The notes beneath the pieces were generated by a model. It saw only the letters and a list, made by a program, of their open reading frames with translations. It searched no databases and was not told the origin of the DNA. A stretch of 64,000 nt of DNA from IMG/VR virus record IMGVR_UViG_3300025121_000030, positions 34,269 to 98,268 of that record; one strand, given 5' to 3'. The translations under genes were made by a program, and so were the position numbers. How positions within the stretch are numbered: the stretch's first letter is position 1; each line of letters begins with the position of its first letter. The DNA is from a virus. Positions 42,715-50,287 of this stretch are shown one piece after another.

Positions 42715-42944
42715 TATTTTATTATATCATTTGGCCAAGCTTGGAAAGTTTTGAGAGCACAGAAGTACCATTGCCTAGTGGTCAAATACTTGGCGATCCT
42801 AAAGTGGATATATACGGTCGCAGACTATCCCGGTATGACGAAACACAACTCACTCAGGCAGATTTAGACTATTTCAACAGCATGGACGGCGTAATTGTTC
42901 AGACGTATCCACCGGAACCTTGGATTGAACCTGAATACGAATAA
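42711..42944 (+). CDS. Small protein at the end of the adhesion block
   Basis: A 77-residue frame whose ATG overlaps the previous TGA, so the two are coupled. It reads SGQILGDPKVDIYGRRLSRY and ends in a Pro/Glu/Trp-rich tail (PPEPWIEPEYE). It may be a fibre assembly factor or a tail tip peptide. No family recognised. Confidence 0.45.
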   Translation: MIFYYIIWPSLESFESTEVPLPSGQILGDPKVDIYGRRLSRYDETQLTQADLDYFNSMDGVIVQTYPPEPWIEPEYE

Positions 42945-43058
42945 GACAATTAATGAAGGTGCGAGAGTTCGGTTATTCATATAGTAGATAATTAGATATT
43001 TAATACATAGTAATTGTATATTTTTTTTATATTTATAATCAATTTATAATAGTAATAT

Positions 43059-43113
43059 AAAAATAACTAGGTAAGATTAGAGTTTAATATATCTCCTACC
43101 TAGTTATTTTTAT
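43059..43113 (+). terminator. Strong bidirectional terminator
   Basis: AAAAATAACTAGGTA and TACCTAGTTATTTTT form a perfect 15-pair stem around a 23-base loop. With A-rich and T-rich ends it can work in both directions. It is the first of three terminators in the 374-base gap (42945-43318) that separates the adhesion block from the next operon. Confidence 0.85.
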
Positions 43114-43179
43114 ATATTTTTACATTTTTCATGACAAAAGCGTTATTTCGTGATGATTTATGATTATTTTGGAGTGAAG

Positions 43180-43210
43180 AAACCCTTGAAATATAAGGGT
43201 TTTATTTTTT
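43180..43210 (+). terminator. Intrinsic terminator
   Basis: AAACCCTT and AAGGGTTT form an eight-pair stem followed by a T-run. Second in the series of three. Confidence 0.8.
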
Positions 43211-43238
43211 GTGATTTTAGAGAAATTTAAATTAGAGA

Positions 43239-43272
43239 TAACTACCTTAGTTTTTTAGGGTGGTTATTTTTG
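43239..43272 (+). terminator. Intrinsic terminator
   Basis: ATAACTACC pairs with GGTGGTTAT (one G-U pair), followed by TTTTTG. Third in the series. I see no convincing promoter between it and the gene at 43319. Confidence 0.7.
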
Positions 43273-43318
43273 TTTTAAAGATAAATTTATTATTAATTAA
43301 AGATTAAGGAGTGTTTAT

Positions 43319-43813
43319 ATGGCAAGATCGAAATTTAATGTAAATACCTCATCAAAATCAAAAGAAAAAAGAACATTAAATGGATACACTTTTTCAAGTG
43401 ATTTGGAATATAAATTCTATGTTTATCTCCTATCAAAACAAGAAAAAGGAATAGTTAAAAATATAACAATTCAACCTAGATATTTACTTCAAAAAAAATT
43501 TGTTAAACATGGTAAGATATATCAGCCAATTTACTATATTCCAGATTTTGAAGTAGAGTATATAAATGGAGATATAATAAATTTCGACACAAAAGGATTT
43601 TCTACACCAGATTTTTTACTTAAGGCCAAGATTTGGAATTACGTCTACCCTGATAAAGTTTTAAGAGTTATAAATTATAGTAAAATTGATGGCAATGATG
43701 AAAATGAAGGATGGTGCGATGTAAAAGTTATTGAGAAAGGAAGAAAAGAGAGAAAGAAAGCAAAGGAATTAAAAAATAAATTAAAAAAATATAAAAATAA
43801 AACGGAGGATTGA
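43319..43813 (+). CDS. DUF1064 family protein, PD-(D/E)XK nuclease-like
   Basis: A 164-residue protein with the DUF1064 layout: an N-terminal Ser/Lys-rich region, then SDLEYKFYVYLLSKQEKGI, YYIPDFEVEYINGDIINFDT, KGFSTPDFLLKAKIWNYVYP. The PDF, E and DxK spacing fits a PD-(D/E)XK nuclease core. Phage members are thought to act in DNA metabolism, possibly as resolvase-like enzymes. The C-terminus is a Lys-rich helix. It is the first gene after three terminators and lies seven bases before the next gene. Confidence 0.7.
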   Translation: MARSKFNVNTSSKSKEKRTLNGYTFSSDLEYKFYVYLLSKQEKGIVKNITIQPRYLLQKKFVKHGKIYQPIYYIPDFEVEYINGDIINFDTKGFSTPDFLLKAKIWNYVYPDKVLRVINYSKIDGNDENEGWCDVKVIEKGRKERKKAKELKNKLKKYKNKTED

Positions 43814-43820
43814 TTCAAAC

Positions 43821-44438
43821 ATGTCAAAAAATAAACCATTAACCCTTAGTACATTAAAAAAATTGGATGCACAATTAAATGAAACATTGCAAGTAACTTT
43901 ATCAAATTCTAGTACTATTCTATTTGATTTACATTTTCGTCAAACTATTATTGAAGAAGTTTTCAACAAATTAATTTCAATAAATAAACTTATACAAGAA
44001 GATGAAACTTTAAAAAATTTCCCAATGGATAGGTACACACAATTATTAATTATTACTCATTTTACATCTTTGAAGAATATTGAAACTAAAACATTGTCAG
44101 ATGAATTAGAATTAATGAATCAATTGATAGATTTGGATTTATTTAAAGAGATATTAGAGAAAATGGAGATTGAAATACCTGATGAAATTAAGAAATTTAA
44201 TGAGAAAATATTTGAGATAATGCAGGAAAAATTGGATAGTCTGAAGCAACAAGAGGAATTTATGAGGTTAATGAATGAAGAAATGGAAAAACAGAAAATG
44301 ATTGGTGATGTTGAATTAGTGGACAATAGTTTGGTTGATAAAAGTGATAATATTATAGATATTGTTTCTGATAAGACAGATGAAATTGTGACGGATGAAG
44401 TGGATGAAGTAGTTAGTAAGATTGAAATTACAGAATAA
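43821..44438 (+). CDS. Hypothetical helical protein
   Basis: A 205-residue, strongly helical and acidic protein (LHFRQTIIEEVFNKLISINK; MEIEIPDEIKKFNEKIFEIM). A coiled-coil part (QEEFMRLMNEEMEKQKMIGD) and an Asp/Val-rich tail follow. Such acidic helical proteins of 150-250 residues are seen as tail assembly chaperones upstream of the tape measure. The tape measure lies 7 kb downstream, with unrelated genes between, so this is only a possibility. Confidence 0.45.
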   Translation: MSKNKPLTLSTLKKLDAQLNETLQVTLSNSSTILFDLHFRQTIIEEVFNKLISINKLIQEDETLKNFPMDRYTQLLIITHFTSLKNIETKTLSDELELMNQLIDLDLFKEILEKMEIEIPDEIKKFNEKIFEIMQEKLDSLKQQEEFMRLMNEEMEKQKMIGDVELVDNSLVDKSDNIIDIVSDKTDEIVTDEVDEVVSKIEITE

Positions 44439-44489
44439 TAAAATAAATAATAAGTACAATAATTATAATAACAATATTTCAATAGATTA

Positions 44490-44520
44490 AAGGACATTTC
44501 TTAATTGATGTGTCCTTATT
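44490..44520 (+). terminator. Intrinsic terminator
   Basis: AAGGACA and TGTCCTT form a seven-pair stem around a 14-base loop and are followed by ATTTG. It separates the DUF1064 pair from the primase gene. Confidence 0.6.
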
Positions 44521-44540
44521 TGTGTTGAAATACACAATGA

Positions 44541-44586
44541 GCAAACTAGGGTCGCTCCCGAAAAGTGAATCCTTACACCTGTTTGC
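44541..44586 (+). ncRNA. Possible seventh copy of the three-helix RNA
   Basis: GCAAAC and GTTTGC form an outer stem. Inside are TAGGG, a small hairpin (GGG/TCC region), CGA, and a second hairpin GTGAA/TTACAC. The order matches the leader RNAs before the endonuclease genes, though the stems are short. It lies 58 bases before the primase-like gene instead of an endonuclease. Confidence 0.3.
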
Positions 44587-44644
44587 TTATTAATATTTTA
44601 TATAAGGAAATCAAAAATAAAAACAATAAAAGGAGTTGTTGTAA

Positions 44645-46471
44645 ATGTTAGTAAAATGTATGGTAGACAAAAAGACGTTTAGTAAAAAACCTAATGGGGA
44701 TGAATCTAAAGGAATTCAATTCAGATTAACTCAAACAGAAATTGAAATTGAAGAATTAGCTAATTTATTAAGCAATGGAGCAACTTTTAAACCAGCATTA
44801 CTTAAAGGTAGAAAAAGTATAGATTGGATTAGTCAACAAATATTTGCTTTAGATTTTGATAAAGATACTACTATTGAAAAAGAATTAAATAATTGTAGAG
44901 ATTTAAATATATTGCCTGTATTTGGTTATAAAACATTTTCATATACTCAATATAAAGAAAAATTTAGATTAGTATTTTGTAGTAATATAGTAATAACCAA
45001 TGTAGATATTAGAAATAAATTTCAAAAATTATTAATAGAATTATTTCCTAATAGTGATTCTGTAACATTTGATCCTACTAGATTATTCTTTGGTGGAAAA
45101 GAATTAATAAATTGTGATTATAATAATAGAATAAATATTAATAATATTATGGTAAAATATAAAGATAAATTAGATAATATAATAAATAAATCTGATTCAT
45201 CGTCTGTGAGCTTAATCAATACTAATACAATAAATTCTTTTTCTATTAGTATGCGGAAACCTCAGACCCCTTCCCCTTCAAGGGTTTTAGAGGATTTTTC
45301 TCACATTAATGCTATAAAAAATTTAGATTATATATTGATGAAAAACCTTCTTCAGATTAATGGTGATAAAATAATATGTACAAATAAACAAGAAGTTTAT
45401 GATTATATTAATGGAATAGATTTATGTGAATTTACAAATATACATAGCATGGTAAATTGCATATTACCAAATCATCAAGATGATACTCCTTCTGCACATA
45501 TCTATACAACTGATAGTGGGACACAAATATATAAATGTTTTGGATGTGATGCAAAATATACAATAATATCTTTAGTAGAAAAATTAGCAAAATGTAAAAG
45601 AATTAAAGCAATTGAATTTATTAAGAAAATATATAATATTGAATTGCAACAAACAGAATGGCAAAAACAACAACTAGAAATACTTGATACTAATATTGAA
45701 TTATTATTATCAGAAGAATTTAAAGAAATATATCCTCAACTTCATTCTTTAATAAGGACAAGAAAAAATAATATTATAGCATTAAATAACTTTGCCAAAA
45801 TGAATATTAAAGATGAAGATTTTTGCGTAGAAGAAAATCCATTATTTTTTGCCTCTTTAACTAAAATAATGGATGTATTTGGTTCAAAAGATAGAACAAA
45901 AACTTCTCAAAGTATTACGTTATTTGCTTTGTTAAGTTTGTTAAATAAAATACCTCATGATAATTTACCTGAAGAAATACATAATAAGGCAAAACATATT
46001 GCAGCAAAATATAACCTTACTAAATTAGTTAACTTTTATAGTATAGAGCAATATGGAGTAAATTCATTAGAAGAAAGTAATAAAATTGCAAAAATATTAA
46101 AAGATAATAACATATCCTTGAGAGGAATATCTAGGGAATATTTATTAAGAACATTTGGTATAGAATTAACTAATAAAATATATCCTCAATATGTTTATGA
46201 AAATAAATTAGGGACTTCTGAACAATCTAATGAAGAAACTAATAAAATAGCAAATTATATTTTAGAAACTATTGAAAAAAATGGTTATATTTTAGAGAAA
46301 GAATTAAAAGTTAATAATATAACTGAATTACAATGGAAACGTAGTATTCAAGAAATATTAGATGGTTATGGTTTAATTAAAATAACTGCTAATAAAGAAA
46401 TAAAATTAAAATATAATATTAATGTTGCTGAAAGAAGTTATCCTAAAATTATTGTTAAGGGAGGTGAATAA
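44645..46471 (+). CDS. Primase-like replication protein with CHC2 zinc finger
   Basis: A 608-residue protein. The N-terminal part (IFALDFDKDTTIEKELN ... VFGYKTFSYT ... EKFRLVFCSN ... DPTRLFFGG) matches the primase or replication-initiator domain in which an acidic DFD motif is followed by YxTFS, KFRLVF and RxFFGG. Residues about 272-325 are a CHC2 zinc finger (VNCILPNHQDDTPSAHIY ... IYKCFGCDAKYTI), the DNA-binding element of DnaG-type primases. The C-terminal 250 residues are helical with a winged-helix-like part (EKNGYILEKELKVNNITELQ). No helicase domain is fused. It lies unusually within the structural region. AAAGGAGTTG precedes the ATG. Confidence 0.65.
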   Translation: MLVKCMVDKKTFSKKPNGDESKGIQFRLTQTEIEIEELANLLSNGATFKPALLKGRKSIDWISQQIFALDFDKDTTIEKELNNCRDLNILPVFGYKTFSYTQYKEKFRLVFCSNIVITNVDIRNKFQKLLIELFPNSDSVTFDPTRLFFGGKELINCDYNNRININNIMVKYKDKLDNIINKSDSSSVSLINTNTINSFSISMRKPQTPSPSRVLEDFSHINAIKNLDYILMKNLLQINGDKIICTNKQEVYDYINGIDLCEFTNIHSMVNCILPNHQDDTPSAHIYTTDSGTQIYKCFGCDAKYTIISLVEKLAKCKRIKAIEFIKKIYNIELQQTEWQKQQLEILDTNIELLLSEEFKEIYPQLHSLIRTRKNNIIALNNFAKMNIKDEDFCVEENPLFFASLTKIMDVFGSKDRTKTSQSITLFALLSLLNKIPHDNLPEEIHNKAKHIAAKYNLTKLVNFYSIEQYGVNSLEESNKIAKILKDNNISLRGISREYLLRTFGIELTNKIYPQYVYENKLGTSEQSNEETNKIANYILETIEKNGYILEKELKVNNITELQWKRSIQEILDGYGLIKITANKEIKLKYNINVAERSYPKIIVKGGE

Positions 46472-46472
46472 A

Positions 46473-46910
46473 ATTCCCTCCTTACAACAACAATTATTAG
46501 AGATTGAGAAAAAGATTCAATCTAAAATAAAATCTGCAATGCAGAATGAATTATCTCAACAGTCAAAAACGACTATCCAGATGCATGTTGTTACAGATGT
46601 TTATAATGTATATGAACCTACTTCATATTCTCGTTCTTACGACCAAGGAGGTCTATTAGACCGTGACAATATAGAAACTAAGATGATTGATAATAATACT
46701 TTAAGGATAGAAAATATTCGTAGAGATGAGTTAGATGGAAGAATGGTGGATAAAATTATAGAATATGGTAAAGGTTACTGGACTCAAACTCTTGATGATA
46801 TAATTGGAGCAAGACCTTTTATTCATAATAGTTTTATAGATTTAAAGAATGGTAAAGCTAGAGATGCCTTAAAACGGGGACTCATCAGGGAAGGATTGAA
46901 TATTAAATAG
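46473..46910 (+). CDS. HK97 gp10-like morphogenesis protein, apparent ATT start
   Basis: The frame is open from 46422, but the early part overlaps the primase gene. GGGAGGTG at 46459-46466 is ideally spaced for ATT at 46473, giving PSLQQQLLEIEKKIQSK; GTG at 46464 is part of that binding site and less likely. The 146-residue product has a Tyr/Ser-rich middle (VYNVYEPTSYSRSYDQGGLL) and a C-terminal GARPFIHNSFIDLKNGK, like the RPFI motif of gp10-type minor tail or neck proteins. The ATT start is the third such case in the window. Confidence 0.5.
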   Translation: MPSLQQQLLEIEKKIQSKIKSAMQNELSQQSKTTIQMHVVTDVYNVYEPTSYSRSYDQGGLLDRDNIETKMIDNNTLRIENIRRDELDGRMVDKIIEYGKGYWTQTLDDIIGARPFIHNSFIDLKNGKARDALKRGLIREGLNIK

Positions 46911-46989
46911 TATCTTCTCCGCTCACATAAAGAATAAAATTAAAATATAAATTCCCTAAAATATATCTAAAAATATTTCAAAATACCTG

Positions 46990-47018
46990 TTGACAGAATC
47001 ATAATATAATTATATAAT
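46990..47018 (+). promoter_or_regulatory. Consensus sigma-A promoter
   Basis: TTGACA (46990-46995) and TATAAT (47013-47018) are separated by 17 bases. The leader contains a hairpin CCTC/GAGG (about 47028-47050). It serves the HU-like gene at 47089. Confidence 0.85.
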
Positions 47019-47088
47019 GTGAACAACCTCGGAAAACAAATATCTGAGGAATAAAAATAAAATAATATAAAAGGAGAAATGATTTATT

Positions 47089-47454
47089 ATGACTAAGAAA
47101 GAACTCATGAACCGCTACCAGGAAGTATTAAACGAAAAGAAAGAAGCATTTGAGGCAGACAAGGTTGAGAAATCAAAGAAAATTTCTAAAAAAGAAGCAG
47201 AATTTTACGGAGAATGTTTTCTGGATTTAATTATGGATACTGTTGCAAATGAGGATTTGAAAATAGTGGGTTTTGGAAATTTTGAGAAGAAATTTAAAGA
47301 AGGTAAAACTGGTACTATTAATGTTGGACCGAAAAAAGGTGAAGAATATAATAGTGTAGACCATTTTGTGATTAGTTTTAAGGCAGGTAAGGGTTTTAAG
47401 AATAAAGTTAATGGCATTGTTAGTGAAAGTGGTGATGAAGTTAGTGGTGAATAG
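47089..47454 (+). CDS. HU/IHF-like DNA-binding protein
   Basis: A 121-residue protein with the bacterial HU layout: an N-terminal helix pair (ISKKEAEFYGECFLDLIMDT), then VANEDLKIVGFGNFEKKFKE, which corresponds to the HU motif of the form v-x-l-x-GFGxF. The arm region follows (GTINVGPKKGEEYNSVDHFV), and a core strand FKAGKGFKNKVNG replaces the usual F-x-x-G-x-x-L-K. It probably bends or packages DNA or regulates replication. It has its own consensus promoter, suggesting early or constitutive expression. Confidence 0.75.
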   Translation: MTKKELMNRYQEVLNEKKEAFEADKVEKSKKISKKEAEFYGECFLDLIMDTVANEDLKIVGFGNFEKKFKEGKTGTINVGPKKGEEYNSVDHFVISFKAGKGFKNKVNGIVSESGDEVSGE

Positions 47455-47516
47455 AGATATTAGTAGGGATAAGAGAAATGAAGATGAATGGGGTTAATAC
47501 ATAGTAGTTAATTAAA

Positions 47517-47556
47517 TAGAGTAAAGATATTAAAATTTATCTTTACTCTATAAAAA
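47517..47556 (+). terminator. Long hairpin, possible terminator
   Basis: TAGAGTAAAGATA and TATCTTTACTCTA form a perfect 13-pair stem after the HU gene. The following bases are A-rich rather than T-rich, so it may be more effective for stabilising the RNA or for reverse-strand termination. Confidence 0.5.
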
Positions 47557-47627
47557 TAACTTAACACATAGAAACATCAAAGATATAACTCAAAACTTAA
47601 AATTTAAAATTAAAAGGAGAAATTAAC

Positions 47628-47777
47628 ATGACTACAGAAAAAATGACTATCCATAAAGCATTAGCGGAATTAAAAATTATCGGAGATAGAATCAACAATT
47701 CCATCACCACAACTCCATCACCACAGCAACCTTTATTAAAGCAAATAAACATTCCAATGAGAAAATTAATAATATAA
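47628..47777 (+). pseudogene. Truncated phage gene broken by a 14-base duplication
   Basis: The frame from ATG 47628 reads TEKMTIHKALAELKIIGDRI and then diverges (TTPSPQQPLLKQ) to a TAA at 47775. In the -1 frame the sequence reads ATFIKANKHSNEKINN, the expected continuation of a small phage protein family that starts TIHKALAELK and has ANKHSNEKI. The shift is explained by a tandem 14-base duplication at 47700-47727. The gene also stops soon after NEKINNII, where the interrupted endonuclease gene begins. So the gene suffered both a frameshift and a truncation. Confidence 0.65.
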
Positions 47778-47798
47778 TTTAAATGGAGATGATTAATT

Positions 47799-47825
47799 AT
47801 AGGTCGAAAATTTACATATGAAGAG
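47799..47825 (+). pseudogene. 5' remnant of an endonuclease gene split by the transposon
   Basis: GGAGATG is followed by ATA and codons for GRKFTYEEV, the typical opening of a class of free-standing phage endonucleases (usually M-x-R-K-F-T-Y-E-E-V). The start codon is ATA rather than ATG. The transposon sequence begins directly after this. The matching 3' remnant is at 49881-50228. Confidence 0.5.
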
Positions 47826-48060
47826 GTCAACAGCCCACGAGCCTAAAGGCATCGGGGCTTGTAGGAGATAATATCAATTACAAGTCAGTTGAATAGCCTA
47901 AGTATTTGATTACTACGTTATATAAGAATATATAGTTACCTACGGATACTTCTCTAGTCTGTAGCTCTAAGCTTTAATATTAAACATTTCTAAGGGTAGG
48001 AGAAGTGTATTAAAGATTTAAAACCTTATATAACATTGGCGAAGAGAACTTACTCTGAAA
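47826..48060 (+). ncRNA. Omega-RNA (HEARO) of IscB
   Basis: The 250 bases before iscB contain GTCAACAGCCCACGAGCC, the nested stem AGCCC/GGGGCT with GCCTAAAGGC inside, and later ATAGCCTAAG and GTAGGAGAAG-type segments. This is the HEARO pattern of a structured RNA directly upstream of an IscB-type gene with HNH. In known systems the guide lies at its 5' end and derives from sequence flanking the transposon, here the endonuclease remnant (about 47800-47825). Confidence 0.75.
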
Positions 48061-48072
48061 GGAGGACATAAC

Positions 48073-49419
48073 TTGAGAGTATATGTCAAAAATTTAAGAA
48101 ACGAACCATTAATGCCTTGCTCTGAACAAAAAGCAAGAAAATTATTAAAAGAAAAGAAGGCAAAAGTTATTGAAATTAAACCTTTTACAATTAAATTATT
48201 ATTTCCAACAGGAGAAGCAAAACAAGAAATTATACTTGGAATTGATAGTGGTTATATGAATATTGGTTTTAGTGCAATAACTGAAAAGAGAGAATTAATT
48301 TCTGGTGAAGTTAAACTTCTTCAAGGTATGAAAGAAAGATTACTAGAAAGATCAAGATACAGAGGAATTAGACGGTCAAGATTAAGATACAGAAAAGCAC
48401 GATGGAGTAATAGAACTAAATCAAAACCAAAAGGTTGGCTTGCTCCTAGCTTGCAACATAAATTAGATTCTCATATTAAATTTATAGATAGTTTATATAA
48501 GATATTACCAATAACCAAATGCATTATTGAAGTAGCAAATTTTGATATTCAAAAGATGAAGAACGATACTATTAGTGGTAAAGAATATCAACAAGGTGAT
48601 ATGATAGGATTTTGGAATACTAGAGAATATGTTCTTCATAGGGACAATCATAAATGTCAAAATCCTAATTGTACTAACAAAGATAAAAAACAAATATTAG
48701 AAGTACATCATATTAAATTTAAACATTTAGGTGGTACTGATGCTCCAAGTAATTTAATAACTTTATGCAATAAATGTCATACATCACCTAATCATAAAAA
48801 GGGTAAGTTTCTATATGATTGGTGCATTGAAGGTAAGAAAGTTAGAGGATTTAAGGATGCTACTTTTATGAGTATGGTTAGATGGTATTTAGTTAATCAG
48901 TTAAAAGAATTACATGAAAATATCAATGTAACATATGGTTATATAACTAAGAATCATAGGATAGAAAACAAGATTGAAAAAACTCATTACAATGATGCAT
49001 TTGCAATTACTAAAGGTATTAATCAAGTTAGAAGCACTAAAATACATGAAGTTAAGCAGTCAAGAAGAAATAATAGAAGCTTAGAAATGTTTTATGATGC
49101 GAAGTACACTGATACAAGAAATGGTGAAAAAGTAAGTGGTGGAGATTTGAATAATGGAAGAAGAACAAGGAATAAGAATTTAAACTCTGAAAATCTTCAT
49201 CAATATAGAGGTGAAAAACTATCAAAAGGACAAAGAAGAATAAGAAAGGTTAGATATTTTTATCAACCAAATGATTTGGTTAAATATGATGGAAAAGTAT
49301 ATACAGTAAGAGGAACTCAAAATGGTGGAGCATATATAAGATTAAATGAAATTAAAAAAGTACCTAGAGTTAATTTATTAATTCCTTATAAATTCAATAA
49401 AGGGATAGTGTGGTGTTAA
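48073..49419 (+). CDS. iscB: IscB RNA-guided nuclease
   Basis: A 448-residue protein with all IscB parts in order. They are the PLMP motif near residue 12 (PLMPCSEQKARKLLKEKKAK), RuvC-I Asp58 in GIDSG, an Arg-rich bridge helix (about 86-115, RYRGIRRSRLRYRKARW), RuvC-II Glu153 (CIIEVANFD), HNH (LEVHHIKFKHLGGTDAPSNL with His212/213 and CNKCH), and RuvC-III His305 and Asp308 (THYNDAFAI). All expected catalytic residues are present, so it looks active. IscB uses the omega-RNA to cut DNA matching the guide and is the ancestor of Cas9. The start is the TTG at 48073 after GAAAGGAGG. It overlaps tnpA by TAATG. Confidence 0.9.
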   Translation: MRVYVKNLRNEPLMPCSEQKARKLLKEKKAKVIEIKPFTIKLLFPTGEAKQEIILGIDSGYMNIGFSAITEKRELISGEVKLLQGMKERLLERSRYRGIRRSRLRYRKARWSNRTKSKPKGWLAPSLQHKLDSHIKFIDSLYKILPITKCIIEVANFDIQKMKNDTISGKEYQQGDMIGFWNTREYVLHRDNHKCQNPNCTNKDKKQILEVHHIKFKHLGGTDAPSNLITLCNKCHTSPNHKKGKFLYDWCIEGKKVRGFKDATFMSMVRWYLVNQLKELHENINVTYGYITKNHRIENKIEKTHYNDAFAITKGINQVRSTKIHEVKQSRRNNRSLEMFYDAKYTDTRNGEKVSGGDLNNGRRTRNKNLNSENLHQYRGEKLSKGQRRIRKVRYFYQPNDLVKYDGKVYTVRGTQNGGAYIRLNEIKKVPRVNLLIPYKFNKGIVWC

Positions 49420-49826
49420 TGACAATGGATTATATTAGTCAAAATCATTCAAAACATTTGTTGATGGTGCATTTAATATTTTCATGTAAGTATCGTAAGA
49501 AGTTATTAAATAGATTTGGGAAACAGATTAAACAGATATTGTATGACATTGCAGAAGAAAAAGATTTAAATATAATTGAAATGGAAGTAGACAAAGATCA
49601 TATTCATTTATTAGTAAGTTATAATCCAACTCAATCTGTATTAGATGTTGTAAGGTTATTAAAACAAATATCCACATATAGAATATGGAGACAGAACAAT
49701 AATCATATTTACTTAAAGAAACAGTTTTGGGTTGAGAAAACATTTTGGGGAGATGGATATTTTGCTTGTAGTATAGGACAGGTTTCAAAAGAAACAATTG
49801 AAAAGTATATTCAGAACCAAGGCTAA
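49419..49826 (+). CDS. tnpA: IS200/IS605 TnpA Y1 transposase
   Basis: ATG at 49419 overlaps the IscB stop (TAATG), although earlier starts are open. The 135-residue product has the HUH motif (DKDHIHLLVSYNPTQS), the helix LDVVRLLKQISTYRIW, and the catalytic Tyr in TIEKYIQNQG near the C-terminus. The length (about 135) is normal for TnpA of this family. It mobilises the element as single-stranded DNA and recognises hairpins at the ends. All motifs look intact. Confidence 0.9.
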   Translation: MTMDYISQNHSKHLLMVHLIFSCKYRKKLLNRFGKQIKQILYDIAEEKDLNIIEMEVDKDHIHLLVSYNPTQSVLDVVRLLKQISTYRIWRQNNNHIYLKKQFWVEKTFWGDGYFACSIGQVSKETIEKYIQNQG

Positions 49827-49849
49827 AATAAGACGGTATTCATCCCCTA

Positions 49850-49870
49850 CCCTAAAGGGATATGGGCTTT
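49850..49870 (+). repeat. Transposon right-end hairpin
   Basis: CCCTAAAGGG (49850-49859) followed by ATATGGGCTTT resembles GCCTAAAGGC (47841-47850) followed by ATCGGGGCTT at the left end. The shared motif marks the two subterminal sites recognised by TnpA. Confidence 0.6.
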
Positions 49871-49880
49871 CTACCTAATT

Positions 49881-50228
49881 CGTTGTAAATATTTAGATAA
49901 ACATAATATATTATACACACCACAATATAAATTTGATGATTTAAAAGGTAATACAAATAAAAAACATTTGAAATTTGATTTTGCTATACATAATATAAAT
50001 AGTGAAATAATTTATTTAATAGAATATGATGGAGAATTTCATTTTAAACCAGCAAGATTTAGTAAAGATAAGAAAAAGATGCTTGACAAGTTAAAGAAAA
50101 TACAAATATATGATATAAAGAAAAATTTATATTGTGCTAAAAACGATATTCAATTAATCCGTATTCCCTATTGGGAATTCAATAATATTGAAAAATATTT
50201 AGATTATTATTTCAAATTTCAAAGATAA
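49881..50228 (+). pseudogene. 3' remnant of the endonuclease gene (Vsr-like nuclease domain)
   Basis: From 49881 the frame reads RCKYLDKHNILYTPQYKFDD, then HLKFDFAIHN, then LIEYDGEFHFKPARFSKDKK, KIQIYDIKKNLYCAKNDIQL and RIPYWEF to the stop at 50228. This is a complete Vsr/EDxHD-type nuclease domain with the D-x-A, EYDGExH and D-x-K-K positions present. It lacks a start and its N-terminal DNA-binding part. It matches the 5' remnant at 47799 in type and frame. A TTG at 49968 is open but has no ribosome binding site. Confidence 0.75.
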
Positions 50229-50287
50229 AAGTTTATTCTTGATTAAAGTTTAAACAGTAAAGACTAGAGCGGAAAGTTTGATTAAAT

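Larger units (their letters stand above)
47826..49880 (+). mobile_element. IS200/IS605-type transposon with IscB, TnpA and omega-RNA
   Basis: A complete element: left end with hairpin at 47841-47850, omega-RNA, iscB (48073), tnpA (49419) and right end with hairpin at 49850-49859. The two ends share the motif CCTAAAGG followed by AT and GGGCTT, the subterminal hairpin expected for Y1 transposases. No target duplication is expected for this family. It interrupts a homing endonuclease gene whose two remnants flank it. Exact ends are uncertain by about 10 bases each. Confidence 0.75.

Noticed and set aside
47690-47740. Programmed -1 frameshift as in tail assembly chaperones
   Set aside because: No slippery heptamer of the usual kind is present, and a 14-base tandem duplication explains the shift fully.
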